Positions 1-8,317 of a DNA stretch of 26,911 nucleotides are shown piece after piece. Both the position numbers and the translations under genes were made by a program. The stretch comes from JABDBK01 sp964453575 (lineage in GTDB: Bacteria > Pseudomonadota > Gammaproteobacteria > DSM-16500): positions 1-26,911 of the forward strand of contig CAYVRW010000022.1 of assembly GCA_964453575.1 (NCBI GenBank), read 5' to 3'. A model generated the notes under the pieces. It was not told the DNA's origin. It saw only the letters and a program-made list of their open reading frames with translations, and made no database searches. The first letter of the stretch is position 1; each line of letters opens with the position of its first letter.

Positions 1-234
1 CGTACCTATTAAATCAGCAGCAACAATAAATTCCAGGCCTAAGAGAAGCGTTCTTCCCAGATTTAATCGTATGGCATTTACGGCAGCATTTTCTGATACG
101 ATTTGTCCTTTAAAATATTGGGATGCGTATTGATAAATAGCCAATAGGATGCCTGATAAAATAATCAACACACCTAGAAATGAAATCGAGCGTTGAATAA
201 TAAAAAGAATGTGTAATAAAAATGTCCAATCCAT
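1..234 (-). CDS. DUF1622 family membrane protein (partial, 3' end outside window)
   Basis: Reading leftward from an ATG at 234, 78 codons stay open to the window edge, so only the N-terminus is present. A GGAGA ribosome site lies 7 bases upstream of the ATG. The protein begins with a hydrophobic segment (residues about 5-33, MDWTFLLHILFIIQRS onward). This is followed by a short basic loop and a second hydrophobic segment containing RLNLGRTLLLGLEFIVAADL. That R-x-x-L-G-R-x-L-L-L-G-L-E-F pattern is characteristic of the DUF1622 small inner-membrane proteins, whose function is unknown. The gene is divergent from the membrane protein starting near 264. Family assignment is from recognition of the motif; no function is proposed. 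Confidence 0.75.
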   Translation of the reverse strand, partial: MDWTFLLHILFIIQRSISFLGVLIILSGILLAIYQYASQYFKGQIVSENAAVNAIRLNLGRTLLLGLEFIVAADLIGT

Positions 235-258
235 TGTAGAATCTCCATGTATAGCATA

Positions 259-291
259 TTATAATGCGAATGAATGTTTCCCGCATTATAA
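259..291. repeat. 10-bp perfect inverted repeat at divergent gene starts
   Basis: TTATAATGCG at 259-268 and its exact complement CGCATTATAA at 282-291 are separated by 13 bases. Each arm contains TATAAT, so one -10-like hexamer faces each way. The left arm covers the proposed ATG at 264 of the rightward membrane protein. It could be an operator, a back-to-back promoter pair or an RNA hairpin over the start. No good -35 element was found for either direction. Confidence 0.5.
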
Positions 292-1682
292 CAATTTCCA
301 CAGTACCGCTGATAGGGCTGGTTGCCTATGCTATTCAAATAAATAGCCTATTTAATATGGACGTCAGCATGCTCATGCATGTCAGTGATCGCATGCTGCA
401 TGGCGGGAAATATGGAGTTGATATATTTGAATCAAATCCGCCCATAATATTCTATATTTATGCTATACCTGTATTGGCTGCAAAGCTATTTTCAATGAAT
501 TTTATCTTAAGTTGCCGCATTTATATATTTTTGCTTATATTTATAAGCTTGTTTGTATGCAATACCATTATTAAAAAAACCTCAAAAATACCCTCAATTT
601 TACTCCCAGCAACAGCATGGGTATTGTTGTTGCCAGGCGTTAGTTTCGCGCAGCGCGAACATATTATGATGATTTTGATCATGCCTTATGTTTATCTTTC
701 TGTTGCAAGTTTATATGATATTTCTATAAATAAGTTTATTAGAGTGCTGATAGCCGTGATGGCTGGCATAGGCTTTTGCATAAAACCTTACTTTTTTCTG
801 CCTTTTTTTATTTGTTTATTGTATTCACGTAAATTGACCTTAGAAAATAAAATTATTATTTCAATTCCCATCATTTATTTATTATCCATCGCGATTTTTC
901 ATAGTAGTTATTTCGCTGACATTTTACCGTACGTACCTTTTTATTATTCCTATTTTGATATGAACACAGCATGGTCAAGTGTAGGTATTCGATGTGTATT
1001 TATCATTTTATTGATTTACTTTATTTCACTTTATTTTATTCCACATCATAAATTAGAAAATATACTGGTTATTTATACCATGGGTTTTTTGATGGTTTAT
1101 GTATTGCAAAAATCGAATTGGGCTTATCATTTATATCCAGCCATAGGTTTTGCTACACTTTTAGCGGTGCAAATGATATATAGATTTATAGGGTTATTTA
1201 AAGTAATTTCTATTCTGGCAGTTTCATGTTTGAGTATTTTTCCCTTAAATTATTATTATCTTATTAACCATGAAAGCGTAGCTTATAAAAAACAAAATGA
1301 ATTTAAAATCATGCAGCATTTATCTGAATTAAAAAATATAAGTAGCGTGTATTTTTTGTCAAACAACCCCTCTCCTTACCCAGCAGTGGATTATTTGAAT
1401 CTAAAAGATGTGCAGCGCATACAATGCTATTGGTTTTTTCCTGGATTAAATCGCATTAATAATGCGAAAAGCAGGGAATACTTAGATTATTTTAATAAGC
1501 TTATTGTGAATGATATGATGTTAAAAAAACCCGATGTTATTGTGATGAGTTCACGGCTTTTTCCGGGGCAGTCACAAAATTTTACATCGGAGTTCTTTTT
1601 TAAAAATTATCAATTTAAGAAATTTATGTCTCAGTATAAAAAAATCGATTCATATGACGACATTATTATTTTTTCCATTTAA
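264..1682 (+). CDS. Polytopic inner-membrane protein, GT-C-type glycosyltransferase-like
   Basis: The 472-residue protein is very hydrophobic, with roughly ten membrane segments spread over residues 8-345 and a soluble C-terminal part of about 120 residues. An early extra-membrane loop reads SDRMLHGGKYGVDIFESNPP; an acidic loop after the first membrane segment followed by N-P-P is typical of GT-C (PMT/ArnT-like) transferases, which use polyprenyl-phosphate sugars on the periplasmic side. The donor and acceptor cannot be told from the sequence. The ATG at 264 has no ribosome site and sits in an inverted repeat, so the start is uncertain; the ATG at 270 is an alternative. The gene's last 17 bases overlap the convergent redoxin gene. 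It could instead be an unrelated polytopic protein. Confidence 0.6.
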   Translation: MRMNVSRIITISTVPLIGLVAYAIQINSLFNMDVSMLMHVSDRMLHGGKYGVDIFESNPPIIFYIYAIPVLAAKLFSMNFILSCRIYIFLLIFISLFVCNTIIKKTSKIPSILLPATAWVLLLPGVSFAQREHIMMILIMPYVYLSVASLYDISINKFIRVLIAVMAGIGFCIKPYFFLPFFICLLYSRKLTLENKIIISIPIIYLLSIAIFHSSYFADILPYVPFYYSYFDMNTAWSSVGIRCVFIILLIYFISLYFIPHHKLENILVIYTMGFLMVYVLQKSNWAYHLYPAIGFATLLAVQMIYRFIGLFKVISILAVSCLSIFPLNYYYLINHESVAYKKQNEFKIMQHLSELKNISSVYFLSNNPSPYPAVDYLNLKDVQRIQCYWFFPGLNRINNAKSREYLDYFNKLIVNDMMLKKPDVIVMSSRLFPGQSQNFTSEFFFKNYQFKKFMSQYKKIDSYDDIIIFSI

Positions 1683-2223
1683 TATTACACCCCACACTAG
1701 GTTTTTGATCTTGATTAACTTTACCTCCCGCAATCAACGCATCAAGCGCATGGGTTAAATCACTGCCTGTAGAGACTTTTCCATTTCCTGGCGTTGCATC
1801 ATCAAATCTTCCTCGATAAACACATGATAAATTACCATCAAATACATAAAAATCAGGTGTACAAGCGGCTTGATAAGCCCGCGCGACTTCCTGGCTTTCA
1901 TCAAACAAGTAAGGAAAGGTAAAACCTAAATGCTCAGCATTTTTGTGCATATTCTCTGGACTGTCTGCAGGATAATTTTTTACATCGTTAGAATTGATCG
2001 CGATAAAACTAATATCCTTTTTTTGATAAGATTTGGCCACTTCAATGATTTTATTTTGTATTAATTTTACATAAGGACAATGATTACAAATAAACATAAT
2101 GACGGTTGCTTTGTTAGAACGAACATTAGCAAGCGAAACCATGTGATTGGTAACTGTATCAGGTAACGTAAAATCAGGTGCTTTTGTGCCCAAAGTCAGC
2201 ATATTTGAAGGGGTTTCTGCCAT
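1666..2223 (-). CDS. Thioredoxin-like redoxin (AhpC/TSA-type fold)
   Basis: This 185-residue soluble protein starts at an ATG preceded by AAGGAG with 8 bases of spacing. It follows the redoxin pattern: G-T-K-A-P-D-F-T-L-P-D near residues 12-22, then a strand leading to C46-N-H-C49-P-Y-V-K, and a later stretch with TPDFYVFDGN before the last strands. The CNHCPYVK variant of the C-x-x-C active site marks the 'thioredoxin family protein' subgroup close to AhpC/TlpA. No signal peptide is seen, so it is probably cytosolic and acts as a thiol-disulfide oxidoreductase or peroxidase; the natural substrate is unknown. It is divergent from fadL, with 89 bases between the starts, and overlaps the tail of the convergent membrane protein gene by 17 bases. 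Confidence 0.85.
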   Translation of the reverse strand: MAETPSNMLTLGTKAPDFTLPDTVTNHMVSLANVRSNKATVIMFICNHCPYVKLIQNKIIEVAKSYQKKDISFIAINSNDVKNYPADSPENMHKNAEHLGFTFPYLFDESQEVARAYQAACTPDFYVFDGNLSCVYRGRFDDATPGNGKVSTGSDLTHALDALIAGGKVNQDQKPSVGCNIKWKK

Positions 2224-2312
2224 CGTAAATCTCCTTGTAATAATAGTTGTATTGTTATTGAAATCCGGTATTCTACATCACTCAAATGAAGAAATCCAAA
2301 AAGGAAGGATTC

Positions 2313-3641
2313 ATGAAAAAGAATCGAATACTTAAGCAACTTTTCTTTTTAATGGCAGTAACTGGAGCATTAGGTCATTCAAGTGGCGTACTTGCAGCCG
2401 CATTTCAATTATGGGAGCAAGATGGCGCAAGCGTGGGTAATTATCACGCAGGCCGTGCAGCTATCGCTGAAGATGCAAGTACCGCTTATTATAATCCAGC
2501 AGGTTTAGTGCGCATCCCTAATCAAGAATTAGTATTGGCTGTTGTTCCCATTACCATTGATTTTTTATTTGATGGTACGATTGCAGTTGAAAAAATTGAA
2601 GATAATTTGCCTATGGCTACCAAAGCCCAAGGCGGTACGCTTAATTTTGTACCGGGTGTGCATTATGCAGCACCGATTTTTGAGAATCTGGTATTTGGCT
2701 TAAGCTTGGTTGTGCCTTTCGGTTTGCAAACGAATTACGGAGATCAATCCATTGTTCGATATTCAGCAACTAAAACATCGTTAAAAGTGTTTGATATTGC
2801 ACCATCTTTAGCTTTTGCTTTCAATCAGCATTTGTCGATAGGTGCTGGTGCTGATATAGAATATTCCGAGGCTCAATTTAATCTTGTCGCGACAGTGTTT
2901 GATTCCATGTTAGATTCATTTGCGAATAATTCATTATCAGGGCATGGGGTAGGGTATCATGCGGGTATCCTTTATCAATTTACACCGCAGACACGTATAG
3001 GTTTGGCTTATCAATCAAAAGTTACCCATGATTTTACCGGAACGAGTAAATTTACGGGACCGCTTGCTAACTTCCTAGATGATACTTTACCTGCTGAAAT
3101 ATCGAATGATAATTTAAGAACAACCGCCACCGTACCTGCCACAACCACGCTAAGTTTTTTCAGTGCAGTGCATCGCTGTTTGGATATCATGGCTACTGTT
3201 AATTATACTCAGTGGAGCATTTTTAAGGATGTAATCTTATATAATGTATCAGGTATTGATGACAATGTGGATATCACTAATAACATCACTGTGGTTATTC
3301 CACAAAACTATCGTAATACCTGGAATTATGCAGTAGGTGCTAATTATCATGTCAATGAACGATGGTTCTTACGAGCTGGGGGAGGTTATGACGAAACCCC
3401 ATCCAATAATGAAGATAGAAACTTGCAATTGCCAGACAGTGATCGTGTAGCGGTTGCTTTGGGTACACATTTTCAGCCAACTAAAAACATTGGATTTGAT
3501 ATAAGTTGGACGCATTTCTTTACGGATTCAGTGCCTATTGATGTTGCGCAACAGGTTGGTGGTCAATTGACTACCACTAAAGGTACTGTCACAGGCAATG
3601 CTGATGTGTATGGTTTTCAGATGAAGTGGGATATCGTTTAA
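2313..3641 (+). CDS. FadL-family outer-membrane transporter for long-chain fatty acids
   Basis: The start at 2313 is chosen because AAGGAAGG lies just upstream and the reading begins with a clean signal peptide (MKKNRILKQLFFLM ... SSGVLAA). An in-frame ATG at 2286 would place extra charged residues ahead of it. The mature N-terminus, AFQLWEQDGASVGNYHAGRA followed by A-E-D-A-S-T-A-Y-Y-N-P-A-G-L, is the FadL hallmark: the hatch-domain start that plugs the 14-strand barrel. The rest alternates in beta-barrel fashion and ends in an aromatic/hydrophobic last strand (QMKWDIV). At 442 residues it fits the family (E. coli FadL is about 420 mature residues). FadL proteins let long-chain fatty acids or other hydrophobic compounds cross the outer membrane. 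TTGTAT-N16-TATTCT (2247-2274) is a possible promoter. Confidence 0.9.
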   Translation: MKKNRILKQLFFLMAVTGALGHSSGVLAAAFQLWEQDGASVGNYHAGRAAIAEDASTAYYNPAGLVRIPNQELVLAVVPITIDFLFDGTIAVEKIEDNLPMATKAQGGTLNFVPGVHYAAPIFENLVFGLSLVVPFGLQTNYGDQSIVRYSATKTSLKVFDIAPSLAFAFNQHLSIGAGADIEYSEAQFNLVATVFDSMLDSFANNSLSGHGVGYHAGILYQFTPQTRIGLAYQSKVTHDFTGTSKFTGPLANFLDDTLPAEISNDNLRTTATVPATTTLSFFSAVHRCLDIMATVNYTQWSIFKDVILYNVSGIDDNVDITNNITVVIPQNYRNTWNYAVGANYHVNERWFLRAGGGYDETPSNNEDRNLQLPDSDRVAVALGTHFQPTKNIGFDISWTHFFTDSVPIDVAQQVGGQLTTTKGTVTGNADVYGFQMKWDIV

Positions 3642-4746
3642 TTCCTGTCCCACCAAGATTATCGACGATGCTCTGCAATTCAGGCGGTAATTGCTTTGTA
3701 AACGTTGAATCATGATCTCTTAACTGAGCTTCTAAAAATTTTTCAAGTTGATCAATATAATGATATTTTTTACGAATAGCGGAAAGGTTATAATGATGAT
3801 TCAAAAAAAGAGTTAAATGATTCTTTAAATAGTTCTCTAAGTTCATTTTTTTATTTTCACTGACAATCTCTTCCAAAAAAACTTTATCTGGCTGTGTGCG
3901 TTGAGTAAGTTTCCATAAAGGAGCCGGTAATATATTGGGCAGTAATGCATAAATATTTTTTTCTTTTTTTTCTAGATAGTGTTGTTTATTAATAGCATTA
4001 AATACTTCTTCACCATGTTTAGAAAAATACATTAAACATTTGATCGCAAATGTAGCACAACTAAAATGATCTACTTGAAGCTGAGCTGTATTGTAGAACA
4101 TCATTGATCCAGGTAATGCTTGCGAACAGTCTTTAACTAATGTCGGAATATCATTCGTCAATGGTTGAGAGTCAATGAATAATCCATAAATGGTTCCATG
4201 AATATTTCTTAGATAAAGGGCTCTAGCATGAACGCTTATGATGTGTATTATTTTGGCGCTTTTACCATGCTTATCGAGAGACAAAGAGTCTAGCAGGGCA
4301 GCAAAATCATGCTTGTCTTCATGCAGGACAAATATATTACTTTTATCATATTTTGGCGAAGGATTATCAATAATTTTATGTTTTACAAGCAGTGCGATGG
4401 CTTCGTGTGTGAGAAAAAACTCACCTTTATGCTCACGTTGTTCGTTACTCTTAATCACTCCTTCTTCTAAAATAGGGTTAAGAATTTCGCGGCGCAAGAG
4501 TGAAAAAACCCTAGGGTGTGATTTCTTAAATTCCTCTCGCCATGGATCAAACAGAGCTAATGTTTTATGCTTTGTATGGGTATTATTCCAGGTATTTATT
4601 CCTTCAGTAAGTACAAATCCATCGGTAGTGATAGATTTTTCCTCAAAAGAAAAAACTTCTTTTTCTGTTTTGTTATCAGCAATTAAACCAGGCACTTTGT
4701 TTATCTTCATTATAAGTGATAGTGCCTCCCCGACGCTATCTTTCAT
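3589..4746 (-). CDS. YopJ-like (C55 / CE-clan) acetyltransferase or cysteine protease, candidate effector
   Basis: This 385-residue protein has no signal peptide or membrane segment. From memory of the YopJ family, its catalytic spacing fits: H173 and D192 are 19 residues apart, as are His109 and Glu128 of YopJ. The strand between ends in LFIDSQPL where YopJ has LILFEPANF. Q224 precedes C230 by six residues (QVDHFSC), as in YopJ QRSSSEC, and a hydrophobic helix (ATFAIKCLMYF) follows the cysteine. YopJ-type effectors acetylate Ser, Thr or Lys of host signalling proteins. The ATG at 4746 lacks a ribosome site; the ATG at 4710 has GGGGAGG 14 bases upstream. The last 53 bases lie antisense inside fadL. 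The gene is 26 bases downstream of a secreted-protein gene on the same strand and may share its promoter. Confidence 0.6.
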   Translation of the reverse strand: MKDSVGEALSLIMKINKVPGLIADNKTEKEVFSFEEKSITTDGFVLTEGINTWNNTHTKHKTLALFDPWREEFKKSHPRVFSLLRREILNPILEEGVIKSNEQREHKGEFFLTHEAIALLVKHKIIDNPSPKYDKSNIFVLHEDKHDFAALLDSLSLDKHGKSAKIIHIISVHARALYLRNIHGTIYGLFIDSQPLTNDIPTLVKDCSQALPGSMMFYNTAQLQVDHFSCATFAIKCLMYFSKHGEEVFNAINKQHYLEKKEKNIYALLPNILPAPLWKLTQRTQPDKVFLEEIVSENKKMNLENYLKNHLTLFLNHHYNLSAIRKKYHYIDQLEKFLEAQLRDHDSTFTKQLPPELQSIVDNLGGTGIKRYPTSSENHTHQHCL

Positions 4747-4764
4747 AATAAACGTTTGGGGAGG
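4725..4764 (-). promoter_or_regulatory. GC-rich inverted repeat around the start of the YopJ-like gene
   Basis: CCTCCCC at 4725-4731 and GGGGAGG at 4758-4764 are exact complements with 26 bases between. In the leftward transcript the stem would span the first ATG and pair the GGGGAGG that could serve the second ATG (4710). It has no U-run, so it is not a normal terminator for the upstream gene. A role in hiding the ribosome site is an inference. Confidence 0.35.
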
Positions 4765-4772
4765 AATCTTGA

Positions 4773-5189
4773 TTAACTCGAGTACTTAACTTTCAACACC
4801 GTGCCGCCATTTTCCGAAAGGAAAACATATCTGGGATTCGTTGATGTAACACTGGTAACTGCTTTTGATGTTAAATCAAGTGAAGCATAGCCAACTTCAG
4901 GGCCGCTGCAATCTTGTGTTGCGTAGATATTTGCTGTGCATGTGTTACCTACCGTTGTGAGGCATAATAATTTGATTTCATTATCATTCGCTGAAGATAC
5001 GCCAGGGTTTCCAGATGCATCTCTTTTAGGCGTGTATTTGCCGGCTGACTTGGAACAAGGTTTCAGCTTGCCTGAAGTAACGCGTACTGATGAATCTTCA
5101 TCCGTGTAATTATAGGTTAGTAAACTAGCGTTTGCTGTTATCGCTATGCTTATGAGTGAAATGAAAAGAATTGATTTTTTGAATTGCAT
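4773..5189 (-). CDS. Small secreted protein with four cysteines, unknown function
   Basis: I do not recognise a family. The 138 residues begin with a clear Sec signal peptide (basic MQFKK, hydrophobic core, cleavage likely after ANA at residue 21). The mature part of about 117 residues contains four cysteines (in KPCS, LLCL, NTCT and QDCS) that could form two disulfides in the periplasm. It is rich in Ser, Thr, Asp and short beta-prone stretches (YVFLSENGGTVLKVKYSS at the end). AAGGAG stands 7 bases before the ATG. A good promoter (-35 TTGAAT, -10 TATAGT) lies immediately upstream, overlapping the 3' end of glpD. The next gene downstream on this strand, the YopJ-like gene, starts 26 bases after its stop. 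Confidence 0.7.
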   Translation of the reverse strand: MQFKKSILFISLISIAITANASLLTYNYTDEDSSVRVTSGKLKPCSKSAGKYTPKRDASGNPGVSSANDNEIKLLCLTTVGNTCTANIYATQDCSGPEVGYASLDLTSKAVTSVTSTNPRYVFLSENGGTVLKVKYSS

Positions 5190-5228
5190 GATAAATCTCC
5201 TTATAAAATGTCCTAAAAAGTCAGGTTA

Positions 5229-5257
5229 ACTATATTCCTATACTTAAATAAATTCAA
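5229..5257 (-). promoter_or_regulatory. Sigma70-type promoter of the small secreted protein gene
   Basis: On the leftward strand TTGAAT (5257-5252) and TATAGT (5234-5229) are separated by exactly 17 bases. Transcription would start near 5222 and give a leader of about 33 bases ending in AAGGAG-N7-ATG. The -35 hexamer lies within the last codons of glpD. Confidence 0.6.
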
Positions 5258-6734
5258 TTCTATCTTTCATCCAAGACCGAAGTTTTCTTTTCTCCTCTTC
5301 GGAAAACACCAAACCTAACTTTGTCCTTCGCCATAAAATATCATCGGCAGTCATAGCCCATTCATATTTAATAAGATATTCAACTTCTTTTTGATAAAGA
5401 CCATGTGAAAAATCTTCACCTAAATCAGCGAGTGAATGAGCATTTTCGAGTAAAATTTTGATACGCGTTCCATAATTTTTTATATAACGCAATACAAGCT
5501 CTTTGGGTAACCAAGCATAATCATGTTGAGTTTTTTCTTCTCCTCCAGGAAGTGGGGTCATTGCAGTCCAGGCCGGTTTCATCTTTGGAAAATAAGATTT
5601 GAATTGATTGACAATATATTCCGCAAGAACGCGATGAGTAGTTAGTTTTCCGCCAATTAAAGTGACGAGAGGAAGATTATCCTTATTTTCAGTTAAACAT
5701 TGAAAATCACGTGTGGTCGTCGCAGCGGAATGCCCTTTTTGTGCTTGTAAACATCGAACACCCGAATAAGACCAAATAATATCTTTTTTACTAATCGAAT
5801 GTTGAAAATAATGATTGATGATAGTGCATAAATAATTTTCTTCTTCCGGAGAAATGGTAATATGATTTAAATCACCTTCATAATGTACATCGGTTGTTCC
5901 GATTAATGTATAGTCGTCAAGATAGGGAATAGCAAAAACAATACGTTTATCGCTATTTTGTAAAATGTATGCAAAATCTCCCTCATATAATTTAGGTACA
6001 ACAATGTGGCTGCCTTTGTCTAAGCTAATATTAAATCTTAATTCCGAACCTATGATTTTTTTATGGGTTTCTTTGACCCACGGGCCCGCAACATTGAGTA
6101 ATATTTTTGAATAATGGAAAAAAACTTCGTTATTTAATCCATTTCTTAATGTTATTTTCCAATACTCACGTTCACGCTCGGCAGAAATAAATTCTGTGTG
6201 AGTGCAAATGATTGCACCATGTTCTTTTGCCGATAACGCATTTAATAGTACTAAACGTGCATCATCAGTAAAACAATCGTAATAAGAAAAACCTTTGGTT
6301 AAATGAGGTTGTAATGCACGACCTCGTTCATCATTTTTAAATGTAATGGCACTCGAACGTGACAAGGATATGCGTTTGCTTAAATGATCATAGAGAAATA
6401 ATCCAGCTCGAATCATACGTGCGGGACGTAAATGTTTTTCATAAGGCATGACGAATTCTAAAGGTTTTACTAAAAAAGGAGCTCTAAAAAGCAGAATTTC
6501 ACGCTCATGAAGTGCTTTTTTAACCAGACCAAATTCATAGTATTCTAAATAACGTAATCCGCCATGGATGAGTTTACTGCTTGTAGAAGAGGTACCTGAA
6601 GCCAAATCATTTTTTTCACATAACTTGACGGATAGACCGCGCCCAGCAGCATCTGCAGCAATCGCAACGCCGTTAATCCCACCGCCTATGATGAAAATAT
6701 CCGTATAATCCATCATCTTGCTCATTGTATTCAT
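5244..6734 (-). CDS. glpD: Aerobic glycerol-3-phosphate dehydrogenase (GlpD)
   Basis: The enzyme oxidises sn-glycerol-3-phosphate to dihydroxyacetone phosphate at the inner membrane and passes electrons through FAD to quinone. The 496-residue protein (E. coli GlpD has 501) starts with the FAD-binding beta-alpha-beta motif IIGGGINGVAIAADAAGRG, then E-K-N-D-L-A-S-G-T-S-S and KLIHGGLRYLE, all GlpD signatures. A middle region has the NVAGPWV motif, and the C-terminal domain ends with the typical ADDILWRRTKLGL. Several ATGs cluster at the start (6734, 6725, 6716, 6713); none has a strong ribosome site, so the exact start is uncertain by up to 7 residues. It is divergent from glpK with only 53 bases between, which argues for joint control of glycerol use. 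No GlpR or GlpF is seen nearby. Confidence 0.95.
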   Translation of the reverse strand: MNTMSKMMDYTDIFIIGGGINGVAIAADAAGRGLSVKLCEKNDLASGTSSTSSKLIHGGLRYLEYYEFGLVKKALHEREILLFRAPFLVKPLEFVMPYEKHLRPARMIRAGLFLYDHLSKRISLSRSSAITFKNDERGRALQPHLTKGFSYYDCFTDDARLVLLNALSAKEHGAIICTHTEFISAEREREYWKITLRNGLNNEVFFHYSKILLNVAGPWVKETHKKIIGSELRFNISLDKGSHIVVPKLYEGDFAYILQNSDKRIVFAIPYLDDYTLIGTTDVHYEGDLNHITISPEEENYLCTIINHYFQHSISKKDIIWSYSGVRCLQAQKGHSAATTTRDFQCLTENKDNLPLVTLIGGKLTTHRVLAEYIVNQFKSYFPKMKPAWTAMTPLPGGEEKTQHDYAWLPKELVLRYIKNYGTRIKILLENAHSLADLGEDFSHGLYQKEVEYLIKYEWAMTADDILWRRTKLGLVFSEEEKRKLRSWMKDRIEFI

Positions 6735-6787
6735 TGATCGATAAATTTTATACTCTATCCCATCTTAATGCTACTAAGGTATAAATC
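6735..6787. promoter_or_regulatory. Short divergent glpD/glpK control region
   Basis: Both promoters must lie in or near these 53 bases. TATACT (near 6750) could be the -10 for glpK, and GTATAAAAT on the other strand could be the -10 for glpD; they overlap head to head. AAGG at 6776-6779 is the glpK ribosome site, 8 bases before its ATG. No clear operator palindrome was found. Confidence 0.35.
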
Positions 6788-8281
6788 ATGTCTGTGTATT
6801 TGTTAGCCATCGACCAAGGTACCACAAGCAGTCGAGCTATTATTTTTAATCGTGATGGAACTCCTGTCAGTCAACATCAAATTGATTTAACCCAATATTA
6901 TCCAAAGCCGGGTTGGGTAGAACAAAACCCCGATGAAATTTGGCAAAATACCGTATTATGCTGTCGTGAAGCCTTACAAAAAGCTCATTTAACAGGAAAA
7001 CAAATAGCGGCCATTGGTATTTCCAATCAACGTGAAACGACTATTATGTGGGATAAAACCACAGGAAAACCTATTTATCATGCTATTGTTTGGCAAGATA
7101 GACGTACCGCAGAGCGTTGCCGCGAGCTTTCTCAGCTATCCATTGCAGATCAATTACAAAAGAAAACAGGACTCTTATTGGATCCTTATTTTTCCGCCAC
7201 AAAAATCATGTGGTTGTTAGATAACGTGACAAATGCGCGCAAATTGGCAGAAAAAGGTGACCTTTTGTTTGGAACGGTGGATACTTTTTTATTATGGAAA
7301 TTAACCAAAGGCCAAACGCATGCAACCGATGCTACCAATGCTTCGCGTACTTTATTATTTAATATTGTTAAACAACAATGGGACAATGAAATTTTAACGG
7401 CATTTGCTATTCCTAAAGCGATTTTACCCAAGGTGTTGGATTCAAGTGATGACTATGGCGTAACTGATGAAACCCTTTTTGGGGCTGCTATTCCCATTAC
7501 AGGGGTGGCGGGTGATCAGCAAGCAGCGACAGTAGGGCAGGCTTGTTTTCATCCAGGGATGGTTAAAAGTACTTATGGAACCGGTTGTTTTATGTTGATG
7601 AATACAGGATCGCGTTTGATTCATTCTAAGCATAAATTGTTAAGCACTATTGCTTATCGCTTGCGAGGACAAGTGACTTATGGTCTGGAAGGCAGCATTT
7701 TTTCAGCAGGTACCACTATTAAATGGTTGCGTGATACCTTAAACCTCATTAAAACAGCGGAAGAGACTGAAACGCTAGCACAACAACTGTCCGATACCGA
7801 AGGTGTTTATTTAATTCCAGGTTTTACCGGTTTAGGCGCACCTTATTGGGACCCGGATGCAAGAGGTGCCTTATTTGGTTTAACTAGAAACAGCAGCCCC
7901 GCGCATATTGCAAGGTCCGCTTTGGAATCAGTTTGTTATCAGTCGCGTGATTTGTTACAAGCCATGCGTCATGATAGTGAAACGCCGCTTGAAATATTGC
8001 GCGTTGATGGCGGAATGGTAGCAAATAATTGGCTGTTGCAATTTATGGCAGATATTTTAATGTTAAAAGTACAACGTCCGGCCTGTATTGAAACAAGTGC
8101 GTTGGGAGCGGCTTATTTAGCAGGGTTACAAGTGGGTATTTACCATTCATTGGAAGAAATATCAAATTTATGGAAAATAAATGCTGAGTTCAGTCCAAAA
8201 ATGTTATCTTCCCAAAGCGAATATTTATATGCGGGATGGAAAAAGGCAGTTGCACGAGTGTTGACAAACGGATTGGAATGA
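6788..8281 (+). CDS. glpK: Glycerol kinase (GlpK)
   Basis: This cytosolic FGGY-family kinase uses ATP to phosphorylate glycerol to glycerol-3-phosphate, the substrate of the divergent GlpD. The 497 residues match the family (E. coli 502). The N-terminus has the phosphate-1 motif AIDQGTTSSRAIIF, then WVEQNPDEIW and GISNQRETTIMWDK (glycerol-binding Arg-Glu), and IVWQDRRTAERC. The ATPase core contains GVAGDQQAATVGQACF and the GTGCFMLMNTG loop. The C-terminal domain contains FTGLGAPYWDPDARGALFGL and RVDGGMVANNWLLQFMADIL followed by ETSALGAAYLAGL. These are complete and intact. AAGG with 8-base spacing supports the ATG at 6788. The outer-membrane protein gene follows 36 bases after the stop with its own ribosome site, so it may be co-transcribed. 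Confidence 0.97.
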   Translation: MSVYLLAIDQGTTSSRAIIFNRDGTPVSQHQIDLTQYYPKPGWVEQNPDEIWQNTVLCCREALQKAHLTGKQIAAIGISNQRETTIMWDKTTGKPIYHAIVWQDRRTAERCRELSQLSIADQLQKKTGLLLDPYFSATKIMWLLDNVTNARKLAEKGDLLFGTVDTFLLWKLTKGQTHATDATNASRTLLFNIVKQQWDNEILTAFAIPKAILPKVLDSSDDYGVTDETLFGAAIPITGVAGDQQAATVGQACFHPGMVKSTYGTGCFMLMNTGSRLIHSKHKLLSTIAYRLRGQVTYGLEGSIFSAGTTIKWLRDTLNLIKTAEETETLAQQLSDTEGVYLIPGFTGLGAPYWDPDARGALFGLTRNSSPAHIARSALESVCYQSRDLLQAMRHDSETPLEILRVDGGMVANNWLLQFMADILMLKVQRPACIETSALGAAYLAGLQVGIYHSLEEISNLWKINAEFSPKMLSSQSEYLYAGWKKAVARVLTNGLE

Positions 8282-8317
8282 CATTGAATGTCATCACTCA
8301 TTTTTAAGGATATTACA

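Noticed and set aside
4238..4789. A 183-codon rightward frame antisense to the YopJ-like gene
   Set aside because: Its sequence is Ser/Cys/Leu-rich with no family motif or ribosome site, and it mirrors a better-supported gene with catalytic motifs.
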